A DNA stretch of 64,000 bases, taken from positions 1 to 64,000 of the forward strand of contig CAWJLE010000004.1 in NCBI GenBank assembly GCA_963843645.1, written 5' to 3'. Below are positions 27,986 through 38,473 of the stretch, one piece after another (position 1 is the first letter of the stretch; the number at the start of each line of letters is the position of its first letter). A program made the position numbers and the translations under genes. The notes under the pieces are model-generated. The model was not told the origin of the DNA. It worked only from the letters and a program-made list of their open reading frames with translations, and did not search any database. The DNA is from CAWJLE01 sp963843645. GTDB taxonomy: Bacteria; Chloroflexota; Anaerolineae; DAOTYC01.

Positions 27986-28234
27986 CCCGGTTGACTGATA
28001 ACCCAAATGGGCTATTACGGTAGTCCTAGTAGCGATGAAGGCGCCAATTGATTCCATTTACCGGAGTGTCAGTCTCTACTTGGGATAACCCTAAGGTGTG
28101 ATTGAAACGGGCCTTCCAGTATGCTATAGTGATCATAGAGATCGGCCATTTGAATGACCAGACATCATTTGTCGTGCACTGCGGAATATATCGTACCTTT
28201 GGGAGTCAAAACGAGAAAGAGGGAGGCAGTCTAG

Positions 28235-31150
28235 ATGAAGAAACTCGTTTATGTGCTGTTGATCGTGAGTATGTTGACCATGATGTCGTCGGCCGCTTTG
28301 GCCGATGATCCGGGCACGGATGCCGCGGCTGCAGGCGCGCCAACGAGCGTGCCGGCGCCTACCGCAACCCCTAAACCGGCGCCTACGGACACGCCGGTCC
28401 CGGCTCAGGCTCCGGCGCCGACGGATACCGAGGCTGCGCCGGCCCCTGCCGCGACGGACACCGAGGTTGCGCCGGCTCCGGCCGCCACAGACACTGAGGC
28501 GGCGCCAGCTCCGACCGACACCGAGGTCGTGCCGACCGACACCGAAGCGCCGGCCGAACCTACTGAGGAAGTGGCTCCAACCGACACTGAGGTGCCAGCT
28601 CCTCCGGAGGAAACTGCGACTGAAGAGGCCCAGCCGACGGAAGTCGTGACCGCGACAGTGGAAGCTCCGCCGACGGAAGTCGTGACCGCGACGGTGGAAG
28701 CCACGCCAACGGAAGTCGTGACTGCGACGGTGGAAGCCACACCGACGGAAGTCGTGACTGCGACGGTGGAGGCCACACCAACGGAAGAAGTGACCGCCAC
28801 TGTGGAGGCTACCCCCACGGAGGTCGTTACGCCAACGGTCGAGGCAGAAATCAGCCACATCGCGATCCGGGATGCCGCCGGCGGGTTTGGCAGCCAGGTC
28901 GTGAGCGCTACGTTGACCACGGCTGATACCCTGGTGCTCTACGCTGCGGCGTACGACAAAGACGGGAACTACGTCAAGGACGTCCCGGTCAACTGGTCGA
29001 CGACGGGCAGCCTCGACGCGGTCGAAGCAACGGGTGTCATCAGTTTCACCTTCGCTCCGACGACAGCCGACACCGAAGGTACGATCAAGGCCGATGACGG
29101 TCAGGGCATTTCTCACGAAACGGACCTCATCACTGTTGCGCCTGCGCCGGTGGTTGAGACCCCGATCAGCCACATCACGATCCGTGACGCGGCCGATGGA
29201 TTCGGCGACCAGGTCGTGACGACTACCGTGACAGTGTCCGACACGCTCGTGTTGTACGCCGCGGCCTACGACAAGGACGGGAATTTCCTGAAGGACGTTC
29301 CGGCCGACTGGACGACGACCGACAATCTCGACGTCATCACGGCTACCGGGGCAATCAGCTTCACGTTCGCGCCCGCTACGGCGGATACCGCGGGCACGAT
29401 CAAGGCCGATGACGGTGAGGGTCAGACACACGAGACCGGTGTGATCTCCGTTGTGGCGCCTGCCGTGGTCGAAGTGCCCGTTCACCACATCGCGGTTCGA
29501 GACGCCGCCGATGGGTTCGGCAGCCTGGTCGTATCGCGTACGCTGACGCTCACCGATACCCTGGTTCTCTACGCCGCCGCCTACGATAAGGACGGCAACT
29601 ACCTGAAGGACGTCCCGGCGAACTGGGCGACGACCGGCACCCTCGACCCGATCACGACGACGGAGGCCATCAGCGTCACGTTTGCTCCGCTGACGGGCGG
29701 AACCTCCGGCACGATCACTGCTGACGCCGGCAACGAGCTCGTCTACGAAACCGAAGGGATCACCGTCGAGAGTGGGCTCGTGGCGAAGAGCGTGAGCGCC
29801 CAGTTGGCGGGCACATGGACTACGGACAAGATCGCCGTCCAGAACCTTTCGTCTTCCACGGCCAACGTTGCGATCGACCTGTATGACGAGAGCGGTAATC
29901 CGGCACAAGACTCCATCAACTTGAGTATTGATGGCAACGGCGTTGCGTCGGTCTCTTCGGGGTCGATCTCCAACAACGGGCGGTTCTCCGCAGTTGTGTC
30001 CTCGGACCAGGAAGTTGCTGTGTTGGTTCAGAATAGCAACTATACGTCGCAACTAGGTGACTTCTATCTGGGGTTCGATGCCAATAGAGTCGCTCAGAAG
30101 CTGTATTTCCCACAGGCCGATTGCCAGTATTCGAGTGGGTGGACCAGCAAGTTCCACGTCCAGAATGTGATGGACTCCGCGCAGACTGTCAGGATGTCGT
30201 TCTACAAGGTGGGAGAGACTACTCCCGCGGTCCAGCATGACCAATCTGTCGCAGCCTACGCGTCGCACACGTTCGATCTTGATGATGATGCGGCAACGAT
30301 TGGCGGGCTGGTGGGGTACGTCATCGTGGAAGGCTTGAGCGGCAACGTCGCGGCCACGGTGGACCACCTGCGTGAGACGTCGCCGGCTACTGCTGTGATC
30401 GGAATGACCAATCCCGGAACTCCAGGTGCCTGGGCAGGCAGAACGCTGATCTTGCCGACAGTGCACTACAAGTACTCCGGCGGTTGGAGCTCCAACATGA
30501 ACGTCCTGAATGCGGACAGTTCCATGGCTCACGTGACCCTGACGTTCACTGACCGCAATACCGCCCACACCTTCAACGAGTCTCAAGATGTGGCGCCGGG
30601 CGCGGTCTGGCATGTGGACATGAACAACACGTTCAGAAATGTCGGCGGCGTTACGTCTTTCGTCGGTTCTTGCCTAATTCAGTCGACGGGGGCCGATGTT
30701 CTGGCTGCCGTAGCTAGCAGCAAGTACGTGACAGGCGGGTCTTCGGTCGGATACAACTACTCTGCCGCGAATCCGGATGAGGCCACAACGAGCCTGGCTG
30801 CACCGTTGCTCTACAAGTATGCGGGTGGTTCCGGCAGCAACACCTACATCTCCGACATCCAGGTCTACAATGTGGACAGCAACGCAACCGTCACTGTCAC
30901 GATGGTCAGGGACCAGGCGTGCACCGCAGGCGGTGCGAGTTGGGCGAGTTTCCAGATGACCGGTTCGGGTGTCGCCGGTAAGAGCCAGACGTTCAGCCTG
31001 ACCAAGTTCAGCAATGCCAACGGTTCCATCCCAAATGGGTGGTACGGATCGGCATTCGTGAGCGGAGGCGGGGCCAAGGTCATCTCAACGAGCAGCTCTA
31101 CGTCCTACGGCCTGGGCCTGTCTGACCTCTACGTTGGCCAGAACTATTGA
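28235..31150 (+). CDS. 971-residue secreted surface protein with Thr/Glu-rich stalk and three Ig-like repeats
   Basis: Domains in order: signal peptide (MKKLVYVLLIVSMLTMMSSAALA), a Pro/Ala/Thr/Glu-rich low-complexity stalk to about residue 205, three ~105-residue Big-type beta-sandwich repeats (each starting xHIxIRDAAxGFG and containing YAAAYDKDGN), and a ~450-residue C-terminal region with LYFPQADCQYSSGWTSKFHVQNV-like beta segments repeated about three times. No LPXTG or C-terminal membrane helix is seen. The composition resembles Chloroflexota S-layer or adhesin-type proteins; the function is inferred from architecture only. The RBS is GAGGGAGG before ATG 28235. The long open frame on the opposite strand is a shadow. 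Confidence 0.85.
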   Translation: MKKLVYVLLIVSMLTMMSSAALADDPGTDAAAAGAPTSVPAPTATPKPAPTDTPVPAQAPAPTDTEAAPAPAATDTEVAPAPAATDTEAAPAPTDTEVVPTDTEAPAEPTEEVAPTDTEVPAPPEETATEEAQPTEVVTATVEAPPTEVVTATVEATPTEVVTATVEATPTEVVTATVEATPTEEVTATVEATPTEVVTPTVEAEISHIAIRDAAGGFGSQVVSATLTTADTLVLYAAAYDKDGNYVKDVPVNWSTTGSLDAVEATGVISFTFAPTTADTEGTIKADDGQGISHETDLITVAPAPVVETPISHITIRDAADGFGDQVVTTTVTVSDTLVLYAAAYDKDGNFLKDVPADWTTTDNLDVITATGAISFTFAPATADTAGTIKADDGEGQTHETGVISVVAPAVVEVPVHHIAVRDAADGFGSLVVSRTLTLTDTLVLYAAAYDKDGNYLKDVPANWATTGTLDPITTTEAISVTFAPLTGGTSGTITADAGNELVYETEGITVESGLVAKSVSAQLAGTWTTDKIAVQNLSSSTANVAIDLYDESGNPAQDSINLSIDGNGVASVSSGSISNNGRFSAVVSSDQEVAVLVQNSNYTSQLGDFYLGFDANRVAQKLYFPQADCQYSSGWTSKFHVQNVMDSAQTVRMSFYKVGETTPAVQHDQSVAAYASHTFDLDDDAATIGGLVGYVIVEGLSGNVAATVDHLRETSPATAVIGMTNPGTPGAWAGRTLILPTVHYKYSGGWSSNMNVLNADSSMAHVTLTFTDRNTAHTFNESQDVAPGAVWHVDMNNTFRNVGGVTSFVGSCLIQSTGADVLAAVASSKYVTGGSSVGYNYSAANPDEATTSLAAPLLYKYAGGSGSNTYISDIQVYNVDSNATVTVTMVRDQACTAGGASWASFQMTGSGVAGKSQTFSLTKFSNANGSIPNGWYGSAFVSGGGAKVISTSSSTSYGLGLSDLYVGQNY
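28634..28849 (+). repeat. Six tandem 36-bp units coding for PTEVVTATVEAT
   Basis: Six contiguous units starting at 28634, 28670, 28706, 28742, 28778 and 28814, each encoding a 12-residue PTExVTxTVEA(T/P) repeat. Units 2-4 are nearly identical in DNA, so copy number probably varies between strains. Confidence 0.9.
28850..29795 (+). repeat. Three tandem ~315-bp Ig-like repeats
   Basis: Repeats begin near 28850, 29164 and 29479, each about 105 codons, sharing HIxIRDAAxGFG at the start, YAAAYDKDGN in the middle and ITFAP/TSGTI-like ends. DNA identity is high, indicating recent duplication within the surface-protein gene. Confidence 0.85.
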
Positions 31151-31215
31151 TCTGATGGCGAGTCAGACTCGTATGCCCGTTGTTTGAGGATTGAGCCTGG
31201 CGCAGTCAAGCGAAA

Positions 31216-31256
31216 CACAAATAGGCGGCGATCGTTGAGATCGTCGTCTATTTGTG
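31216..31256 (+). terminator. Rho-independent terminator
   Basis: Stem CACAAATAG..GGCGATC / GATCGTC..CTATTTGTG with a 5-nt loop, then TTTGTG; 66 bp after the surface-protein gene. Confidence 0.8.
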
Positions 31257-31383
31257 TTTGTGGATTGGGAAGGAACTCTCGCATGGAAGGTGATGGCCGG
31301 TCGCAACGGGCCAGAGGGGACGGGAACGGACGACTGATTTCCTCTCGATAACTCACCTTCGACGCACCCAGCTCTGACTGGGA

Positions 31384-32412
31384 TTACTCCGGCAGGGCCA
31401 GCAGCCAGAGGTTCCGGTCGTGGGCCGAGACGAAGACGACGTTGCGCCCGTCCGGGGAGACGGCCCAGTCCTTGTCGTCGATCTTGAACGGCGTGATCGC
31501 CGGATCGGTCAGCTGCCGGGCCTGCTGGGCGGCGACGTCCAGCTCCCAGATCTCGTGATTCTCCTGCGTGGGCCGGAATGGGACGATCAGCAGCCGGTGA
31601 GCGTCGCGCCACTGGACCGAGCCGTAGAGGTCCGGAGAGACGCGGAACCGGCCCGTGCCGTCCGTCCTGATCAGCCACAGGCCGTTTTGGGCCGGGTCGG
31701 GGTTCGGCGCCACCTGGTAAGCCAACCATTCTCCGTCCGGGGAAAGGACTCCGCCGCGCAACCCCTCGGCGCTGACCAGCGGTTTCACCTCGCCCGTCGT
31801 CACAGCCAGGGTGTACAGCACCTGCTCGCGCGAATGGAGCGAGGCTCGGCCTCCCACCAGCAGCGCGTCGTCTGAAATCCAGCCGTTGATCGCGCCGCGA
31901 TTCACGGTGGCGACGATCTTTGCGCCGGAGCCATCGAAATTCGCTACGTGAATCCGCGCCACGCGCGCTTCGGGCGGGAAGGGCACGCCGGTGTCCCAGG
32001 CGATGCGCTTGTCGTTCGGCGACACGCTCACGACGGCGCCCCCGGCGGGAACCGTCCAGCGCTGGCCGGTGGCCACGTTCTCGATCGTGGTCGATCCAGG
32101 CTTCACGTCGATCACGAGCGACATCTGGTGGGCGTAGAACGCGATGCGCGGGGTGACGAGTTGCGGCGACAGGGGATGCGTCAGGTCAACACCGTAGATG
32201 CCGACGGGCGCGCTCGCGTCCGGCTTGTCGAGATACAGAATCTGCTGTGAGTTCGCCGACCAGTAGGGGCGGGTGCAACAGCCGCCGGTAGTGAGTTGGG
32301 TAAGTTGCGGCGCCGCTGTAGCGGGCCGAGCCGGGCCGGACAGTCCGATGGTTGCGGCGATCGTCAATGCGGCAAGGCCGATGACTGGCAAATTTCGTTT
32401 GAGCGTCTTCAT
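31384..32412 (-). CDS. Secreted TolB-like beta-propeller protein
   Basis: 342 residues from ATG 32412. Signal peptide LPVIGLAALTIAATIGLSG, then repeated WD40/PD40-like blades: PYWSANSQQILYLD, VSPNDKRIAWD, LSPDGEWLAYQV, WAVSPDGRNVVFVS. The start overlaps the stop of the M23 peptidase gene by 4 bp, so both are on one transcript. It probably binds peptide or cell-wall material outside the cell. Confidence 0.8.
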   Translation of the reverse strand: MKTLKRNLPVIGLAALTIAATIGLSGPARPATAAPQLTQLTTGGCCTRPYWSANSQQILYLDKPDASAPVGIYGVDLTHPLSPQLVTPRIAFYAHQMSLVIDVKPGSTTIENVATGQRWTVPAGGAVVSVSPNDKRIAWDTGVPFPPEARVARIHVANFDGSGAKIVATVNRGAINGWISDDALLVGGRASLHSREQVLYTLAVTTGEVKPLVSAEGLRGGVLSPDGEWLAYQVAPNPDPAQNGLWLIRTDGTGRFRVSPDLYGSVQWRDAHRLLIVPFRPTQENHEIWELDVAAQQARQLTDPAITPFKIDDKDWAVSPDGRNVVFVSAHDRNLWLLALPE

Positions 32413-33158
32413 TTTACCCACGACCTCCAATCCGGCGGCCAGGGATTCTTGAAGTCATTCAGAATCGGTCCCTGGCTCACGGCTTCCGGCTGGTCGTCGA
32501 GATGCTGCCACTGGCGGGGATCATCGAGGTTGTACTCGAAACCGCCTCCAAAGGATCCCGTCAGCGCCACGTTGTCCCAGTCCGCCTGGATGAGGTTGAC
32601 CGGATCGAACTTGCGCGCGTGGCGGAGGTCCCGGATCTCCAGGTGGAGGTGCGGCCGGCCGTAGCAGGCGGCTCCCGCGGGGTCACCGCTGTGGGCGACG
32701 ACCTGTCCTTTCGAGACGTGCTGCCCCACGGCGACTGCGGGCCGCTCCAAGAGGTGGCCGTACAGGGCCGAGTAGCCCTGCGCAGCATAATCGATGATGA
32801 GGTTGTGGGGCGCCGACCCGTAGTTCAGGTTGTCTACCTCGAACACGACTCCGTCGGCCATGGCGATCAGCTCGGTGCCGCACGCCGCCCCCAGGTCGAT
32901 GCCGAAATGGATCCCGCCGCTCAGGCGATAGAGGCTGTTGCGCTGCTGGTAGGCCAGGACAGTGTTGCCGTAGGGCTGGACCAGCACCCACGTTCCGGGG
33001 CCAGGCGGATCTTTGAATGGCGGTATGAAGGGTTTGCTTGCCTCGGACGCCGGGGTCTGCGCCCGGGCGGCCGGCAGGGCGATGACGGTGACGGCAGCGG
33101 CCAGCGAGATCAGGAGCAGCGTCCAAGGGTGCCGTCGTCTGGTGAGCGAAGGAAGCAT
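32409..33158 (-). CDS. Secreted M23-family peptidase (LytM-like)
   Basis: 249 residues from ATG 33158 with a signal peptide (TLLLISLAAAVTVIALPAARA). Zinc ligands: GGIHFGIDLG (H-x3-D) and GRPHLHLEIRD (HxH). YGHLLERPAV is the conserved fourth block. M23 enzymes cut peptidoglycan cross-links, so this supports a peptidoglycan-containing envelope. It is coupled to the propeller gene downstream. Confidence 0.88.
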   Translation of the reverse strand: MLPSLTRRRHPWTLLLISLAAAVTVIALPAARAQTPASEASKPFIPPFKDPPGPGTWVLVQPYGNTVLAYQQRNSLYRLSGGIHFGIDLGAACGTELIAMADGVVFEVDNLNYGSAPHNLIIDYAAQGYSALYGHLLERPAVAVGQHVSKGQVVAHSGDPAGAACYGRPHLHLEIRDLRHARKFDPVNLIQADWDNVALTGSFGGGFEYNLDDPRQWQHLDDQPEAVSQGPILNDFKNPWPPDWRSWVK

Positions 33159-33398
33159 GTGTTTCTCTCCTCATTGGATGGTCGGATGACCGTGCGGCGA
33201 TACGCGAATTCGGTTGCCGGGTCTTCGAAACGTGGGAAGTCTGGTGCCGAGGGAATCGAGGAGCTGCGGAATGTCGATTTCCCGCTGAGGGTGTGTATTA
33301 TTGAGGATGCTGGGGCGACGAAGCGGACTGGACCAGGTCCGCGCCTCCACAACCATTCCGAACCGAGCTGAATCTCGGCTCCGTCGCGTCGCGGGATG

Positions 33399-33449
33399 TG
33401 TGCGGAAACCGGGGCGTGCCACTTTGGGACGCCCCGGTTTCCGCACACC
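33399..33449. terminator. 19-bp perfect hairpin ending the sugar ABC operon
   Basis: Arms GTGTGCGGAAACCGGGGCG / CGCCCCGGTTTCCGCACAC with a 13-nt loop, 4 bp past the last permease stop (minus strand). It probably terminates the ABC operon; the remainder of 33159-33398 holds nothing recognisable. Confidence 0.75.
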
Positions 33450-33453
33450 GTTT

Positions 33454-34470
33454 CTATTCTCGTGCGCCACCCATGAATCTGCGGCGCACCGCCTCAAATG
33501 CCAGGGCAAAGACCAGGATCAAGCCGACCGCGATGTACTGCCAGTAGGCGGCCACGCCAAACATGTTGAGGGCGTTATTGATGACGGCGAAGAAAATAGC
33601 GCCGGTGATCGAGCCGAAGAGCGTGCCCTGCCCGCCGGCGAGGCTGGTTCCTCCCACGACGACCACGGCGATGACCTGCAACTCGAAGCCGGTAGCCATG
33701 ATCTCCTGGGCCGAAGACAGAAGCGAGGTCAGCAGGATGCCGGCCAGCGCCGTGCACAATCCCACGAGCACGAATGCGAAGATGAACACGCGATCGACCG
33801 GCAGCCCGGCGGTTTTTGCCGCGACAGGGTTGCTGCCGACGGCTCTGATGAACCGCCCGTAGCGCGTGTAGTGCAGGATGCCGTAAGCGAGCAGGTAAGT
33901 CGCGACCATGACCACGAACGGCACGGACAGGATGCCGGCAAAGCTCTGGGTCGATAGCGACAGGAAGCCCCGATTTGATATGGGAACCGCCGCGGATTGC
34001 GTCCACACCAGGCCCACTGTGAGGTACACGTTCATCATGCCCAACGTGGCGATGAAGGCGGGAACGCGGAATTTGGTCACCACCAGCCCATTCAGCAGTC
34101 CCAAGAAGGCGCCCAGCGCGAGTGAGATCAAGATGGCCGGTATGACGCCCACGAGGGGCGCGGCTTCGACCAGGGTCACTCCGCAGAGGCCGAGCAAACC
34201 GGCCACGGAGAGGTCGAACGCACCGCACATGATCAGCAGAGTCATCCCTGCGGCGGCGATCCCGGCAAACGACGACTGCAGCAGGATGTTTTGCACGTTT
34301 GCCGCCGACCGGAAACTGGTGTTCAAGAATCCCAGCGCAATGACGGCGATGAGCAATATCCACTGGATGTAGTATCGCCCAAAGAAGTTCAGCACCATCG
34401 TGCCCAGCCGCCTCTGCCGGGGGGTACCTTCCAAATTTACGTTTTCCCTCTGATTCGTTGAGCTCGTCAT
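33454..34470 (-). CDS. CUT2 sugar ABC transporter permease (second)
   Basis: 338 residues, RbsC/XylH-like BPD_transp_2 family, with about ten membrane helices and the family segment RVPAFIATLGMMNVYLTVGL. The EAA-like loop VVVGGTSLAGGQGTLFG contacts the ATPase. ATG overlaps the preceding permease stop by 4 bp. The frame is clean. Two different permeases in one CUT2 operon suggest a heterodimeric channel. Confidence 0.9.
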   Translation of the reverse strand: MTSSTNQRENVNLEGTPRQRRLGTMVLNFFGRYYIQWILLIAVIALGFLNTSFRSAANVQNILLQSSFAGIAAAGMTLLIMCGAFDLSVAGLLGLCGVTLVEAAPLVGVIPAILISLALGAFLGLLNGLVVTKFRVPAFIATLGMMNVYLTVGLVWTQSAAVPISNRGFLSLSTQSFAGILSVPFVVMVATYLLAYGILHYTRYGRFIRAVGSNPVAAKTAGLPVDRVFIFAFVLVGLCTALAGILLTSLLSSAQEIMATGFELQVIAVVVVGGTSLAGGQGTLFGSITGAIFFAVINNALNMFGVAAYWQYIAVGLILVFALAFEAVRRRFMGGARE

Positions 34471-35483
34471 CTGCCCCTCGTCAGTACACGTGTGAGGATG
34501 TCACGCCGAACCGTGTCGAGCGCAAGGGCAAAGATCAGCAGCGCACCAAGCGCCAGGTACTGGTAGAAGGGCGACACCTTCAGGATATTCAAAGCGCTGC
34601 TGATGGCGGCCAACAGCACGGCGGCGATCAGAGTGCCAGGCAGGTTGCCGCTGCCCCCGGTCAGGCTCGTGCCGCCCAGGACGGCGATCGCAATCACCTG
34701 CAGCTCGAAACCCACGCCCAGTGTGCCGTTCACGATCAACAGCTTCGAGCTGAGCATGATCCCGGACAGGGCTGCGGTGAAGCCCACGAGCGTGAAGACG
34801 AGGATCGTGACGCGATCCACACTTGATGGCCGACGCGATTGCGGCCTGGACGTTGCCGCCAACCGCGCAGACGTGACGGCCGAACGGCGTGTGCTGCAAT
34901 AGCAGGTAGAACCCGACCAGCGCCACCAGAGCAATCAGGAACGGCACCGGGACGCCCAGCACTTTGCCGTTCAACCGGGCGTAGGCCTCATACTTGACGA
35001 GCAGGATGGATTGGCCGTTCGTGACGAGCAGAGCGATACCCCGTGCAACACCCATCATCCCCAGCGTGGCAACGAAGGCCGGCACGCGCAGCTTGGCGAT
35101 GACCAGGCCGTTGACGAAGCCGATCGCCATGCCGGCGACCAGGGCGCCCGCGACCGCCCCCACCACGCCCACCACGGGCACGAGCGCCGCGGCCACGATG
35201 GCCGTGAGCACCTGCTCCGAGCCGACCGACAGGTCGAAACCGCCCATGGCGATGGCCAACGTCATGCCGTATCCCGTCACTGCGGTGATCGACGCGGTAA
35301 TGAGCAGGTTGGTCAGGCTCGTCGGCACGAAGAACGACGGGGCCGACGAGCGACATGACGACCCCGACGATGACCAGCATGACCCAGGACGCCGAGGCTT
35401 TCGAAGACCTGGAAAAAGCGGACCACTAGCGGCAGCGAACGCTCGCTCGTAGTTTCCGGTTGCGTCTCCAACGCACGTTGCAT
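34467..35483 (-). CDS. CUT2 sugar ABC transporter permease (first), frame-broken
   Basis: Restored length about 337 residues, start at ATG 35483. Visible: GPSFFVPTSLTNLLITAS, GGFDLSVGSEQVLTAIVA, LRVPAFVATLGMMGVARG and VLGGTSLTGGSGNLPGT, all RbsC-type. Breaks near 35371, 35342 (CCC|G|TCG, an alternative third base) and 34822 (AAG|T|GTG) are repaired by removing one base each. It lies between the ATPase gene and the second permease in the operon. Confidence 0.85.
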
Positions 35484-35507
35484 CAGCGCCTCTCCTCCTC
35501 AACTTCG

Positions 35508-37057
35508 CTACTGCTCTTCTCTGACGCGGATGTGGGGCCCGTATGGCCTATGGCCGCGGCCAGAATGTTGTCCTCCGTGATTTGCTCGCCACTCAGCAGT
35601 CCCGTCACCTGTCCCTTGCCGAGCACGAGGCAGCGGTCGCTGACGCGCACGAGCTCCGGCACGTCGGATGAGCTGACCAGAACGGCGCGTCCGTCCTGCG
35701 CCAGCTTGCGAATGAGCTCGTGGATCTCGACCTTCGTGCCGACGTCTACACCGCGCGTCGGCTCGTTGAGCAGCAGGATGTGCGAGTCGGCTGACCAGCG
35801 CGCGGCCGAGCAGGACCTTCTGCTGATTGCCGCCGCTCAGGGACGAGATCAGCTGCGAGGACGACTGAGCGCGAATGGCGAGCGCCTGCCTGACGCGCTC
35901 GTACTGCTGGCGCTCATCGTCCCGCTTCAAGAAGAGGCCCGAAGTGCCCCCGTTCGCCGGGGCGACGCTGATGAGGAGGTTTTCCAATACACTCAGATCG
36001 GGGAAAATGCCCTCGATCTTGCGATCCTCCGGCAGGAAGAAGATGCCGAGCCGCTGCGCTTCATCGGCGCTGTTCAAGGGCGCCGGCTTGCCGTTAATTC
36101 GGACGTCGCCGCCTGACCGCGGCGTGATGCCGCCCAGGGCCCGCAACAGCTCCGAGCGCCCGGATCCGATCAGGCCGGCCACTCCCAGGACTTCTCCTGC
36201 GTGCAGATCGAGAGACACGCCGTGAAGTGCGGCGGGGACCTTGAGATCGTGCACGGCGAGCGCGGCTACGTCCTCGGACGCCGCCGCCGGGTGGGTCACG
36301 GCGTAGTTCTCCAGCGAGCGGCCGAGCATCATGTTGATGACGTCGTTTTCGCTGATCTCCTTGATGGGCCGGGTCCCGACGCGCTTGCCGTCGCGCAGGA
36401 CGGTGACTCGATCGGCGATGCGGAAGATCTCGTTGAGGCGGTGAGAGACGTACAGCACGGCGATGCCACGCCGGCGCAAACTGAAGAATAATGCCGAATA
36501 ATCGCTCCACCTCGCCCGCATTCAGGGCCGCCGTGGGCTCGTCGAGGATGATGATGCGGAACTCGTGCGACAGGGCCTTGGCAATCTCCACCATTTGCCG
36601 GTCGCCGACGCCCAGATATTCCACGCGCTGGTTGGCCGACACGTGGAGGCCCAGCTCGTCCAGCACTTGTGACGTGCGCGCCTGGATCGTGCGCCAGTCG
36701 AGAAGCCCGCTCGCTCGTCGGGGCTCCCGTCCCAGGAAGATGTTTTCCGCCACAGTGAGCTGGCGCACCAGATTGAATTCTTGCGTGATGACGCTGATGC
36801 CGGCGGCCTGCGATTGCATGCGGGTTGTCGAAATGCACGACCTCGCCGTTCAGCAACACCCGGCCAGCCGTCGGTTTGAGCAGACCTCCGAAAATCTTGA
36901 TCAGGGTGCTCTTCCCTGCTCCGTTCTCGCCCACGAGCGCGTGTACTTCGCCAGGGACCAGGTCGATATCGACGTTGTCCAGCGCCCGCACTCCGGGGAA
37001 CTGCTTCGAAACTTGGGACGCAACCAGTATAGGTTCCGTCCTCGCCTCTTGTTCCAT
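35508..37057 (-). CDS. CUT2 sugar ABC transporter ATP-binding protein, frame-broken
   Basis: Restored length about 516 residues with two ABC domains, as in RbsA/XylG/MglA. Domain 1: GENGAGKSTLIK, LGVGDRQMVEIAKAL and IIILDEPTAALN. Domain 2: GLIGSGRSELLRALGG (the usual degenerate Walker A of this family), SSLSGGNQQKVLLGRAL and LLLNEPTRGVDVG. ATG 37057 is preceded by AAGGAG. Frame joints are near 36828, 36485 (ATT|C|TTC) and 35790. It energises uptake with the two permeases. Confidence 0.88.
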
Positions 37058-37100
37058 CGTCACTCCTTATTCACTCCTTGCCTCGCTTCTTTCGAAAACT

Positions 37101-37191
37101 CCCCCCTGCCCCTCGGTCCGATGCAGCCCTCCTGCCGCTCTCCGCTCAGGAGAGCGGCAGGGTGTGATTGCGCCGGCGAGGGGACAGGGGT
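37101..37191 (-). terminator. Intra-operon hairpin between binding-protein and ATPase genes
   Basis: Inner perfect 12-bp stem CCTGCCGCTCTC / GAGAGCGGCAGG (37131-37142, 37150-37161) inside a looser outer pairing (CCCCTGCCCCTCG / CGAGGGGACAGGGG). It lies just after the binding-protein gene. It may protect or attenuate the message so that binding protein exceeds transporter, a common device in sugar ABC operons. Confidence 0.7.
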
Positions 37192-37209
37192 GAGGTACAA
37201 CCGGGTCTA

Positions 37210-38283
37210 TCAGCCGCCGGAAGACGTGCCGGTCATCGGCACCGTCCCCGTCATAGGCACCGTCCCAGTCATCGTTCCGCTCGCGGCAGGCGCTGCGCCG
37301 CCCAGGTACTGGTCGACGTTCGTCGAGTCAACCACGTTCACCGGGAAGAACACCGAACGGGTGGCCGGGTCGCTGAACTGCACAGGCTTGTTGTCCAGCA
37401 GGTCGAGAGCAATCTGCACGCACGTCTTGCCCTGGCCATACGGGTCCTGGCGCACGGTCGCCGCCAGGTCGCCGCTCTTGATCAGGTCCAGTGCGGGGGG
37501 ATCGCCGTTGAAACCAACGGTGAGGACGTCACTCACGCCGTTCTTGCCGTTGGCTTTGAGGGCCTGCACGGCGCCGATGGCCTCCGGATCATTGGCTGCG
37601 TAGATGCGCCGCCAGGTTCGGGTTGGCCGACAGCGTGTCCTGCGTTACCTGGTACCCACCTTCCGTCGTGTCGTTGCCGTTCAGCGTCGCCACGATCTTG
37701 AAGCCCGGGTGCTGTCGCCATTTCATCGACGAAGCCCTTCACACGCACCTGACCTACCGCCGAGCCGGGGTGAAGCGAGATGACCAGGACTTCCTTGTCG
37801 CCCGGCTTGTCGCCCAGCTTGTTCACGATATACTGCGGCCGCCAGCTTGCCCCCGCCTTCGTTGTCCGACAGGACGAAGGCGTCGTAGTCGCCGGCCACG
37901 CCCACGTCGCCAATAACGACGGGGATCTGAGCCTTGTGCGCGGCGTCGATGACCGCCGGCAGTGCGGATGGCTCCACCGGCGAGTTGATCAGGGCGCTGA
38001 CACCCTTGTTGATCAAGTCAATGCTTCCTGACACTTCAGTTTGCTGGCTGCTTTTCTGATCGGAGAGCTGGAAGCCGTAACCGGCTGCGGTCGCGGCATC
38101 CTGGACACCCTTGGCGTACGCCTGCCAGTAAGGCTGAAGCATGTCGTACACTGAATAGCCGATAACAGGCGGGGTCTTCTTTACAAAGGTGGGTTTGACG
38201 TATCCGCCCTGAGCAAATGCGACCGTGGAGAGGACCACAGCCAGCACTGTAACCAGACTGATGACATACACTGTCTTCTTCAT
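37210..38283 (-). CDS. CUT2 sugar ABC transporter substrate-binding protein, frame-broken
   Basis: Restored length about 356 residues from ATG 38283 (AAGGAG upstream). Signal peptide TVYVISLVTVLAVVLSTVAFAQ; ligand-cleft segments PPVIGYSVYDMLQPYW, LINSPVEPSALPAVIDAA, FVLSDNEGGGKLAA, IYAANDPEAIGAVQAL and VLTVGFNGDPPALDLI. Three +1 insertions, each an alternative third base: GCC|G|CAG (about 37848), GCA|C|CCG (37710) and GCG|C|ATC (37608). The C-terminus ends in a short repeat TGTVPMTGTVPMTGTSSGG. The family sugar is unknown. Confidence 0.88.
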
Positions 38284-38473
38284 CGTTGACTCCTTAGTTC
38301 TACTGATAGACAGCTGCAGACAGAGCAATTACAATCGGTGGACGTGCAACGGAGTTTGTCTTGCGATAGACCACCACCTCCTCTCTATCGGCTGAGCGAC
38401 AGTGACCGCTCGCTCCCGTATCGTTGTCGCGGTTGCAGAGGAGGCCACGTAGCCGTGCTGAGGCTGGCATGAA

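Noticed and set aside
28634..28849. CRISPR-like array
   Set aside because: The units are contiguous, in frame and coding, with no spacers; no cas genes are present.
28133..30052. Long minus-strand open frame of ~640 codons opposite the surface protein
   Set aside because: Its His/Arg/Gly-rich translation mirrors the repeat codons of the plus-strand gene, which has a signal peptide and RBS; it is a shadow.
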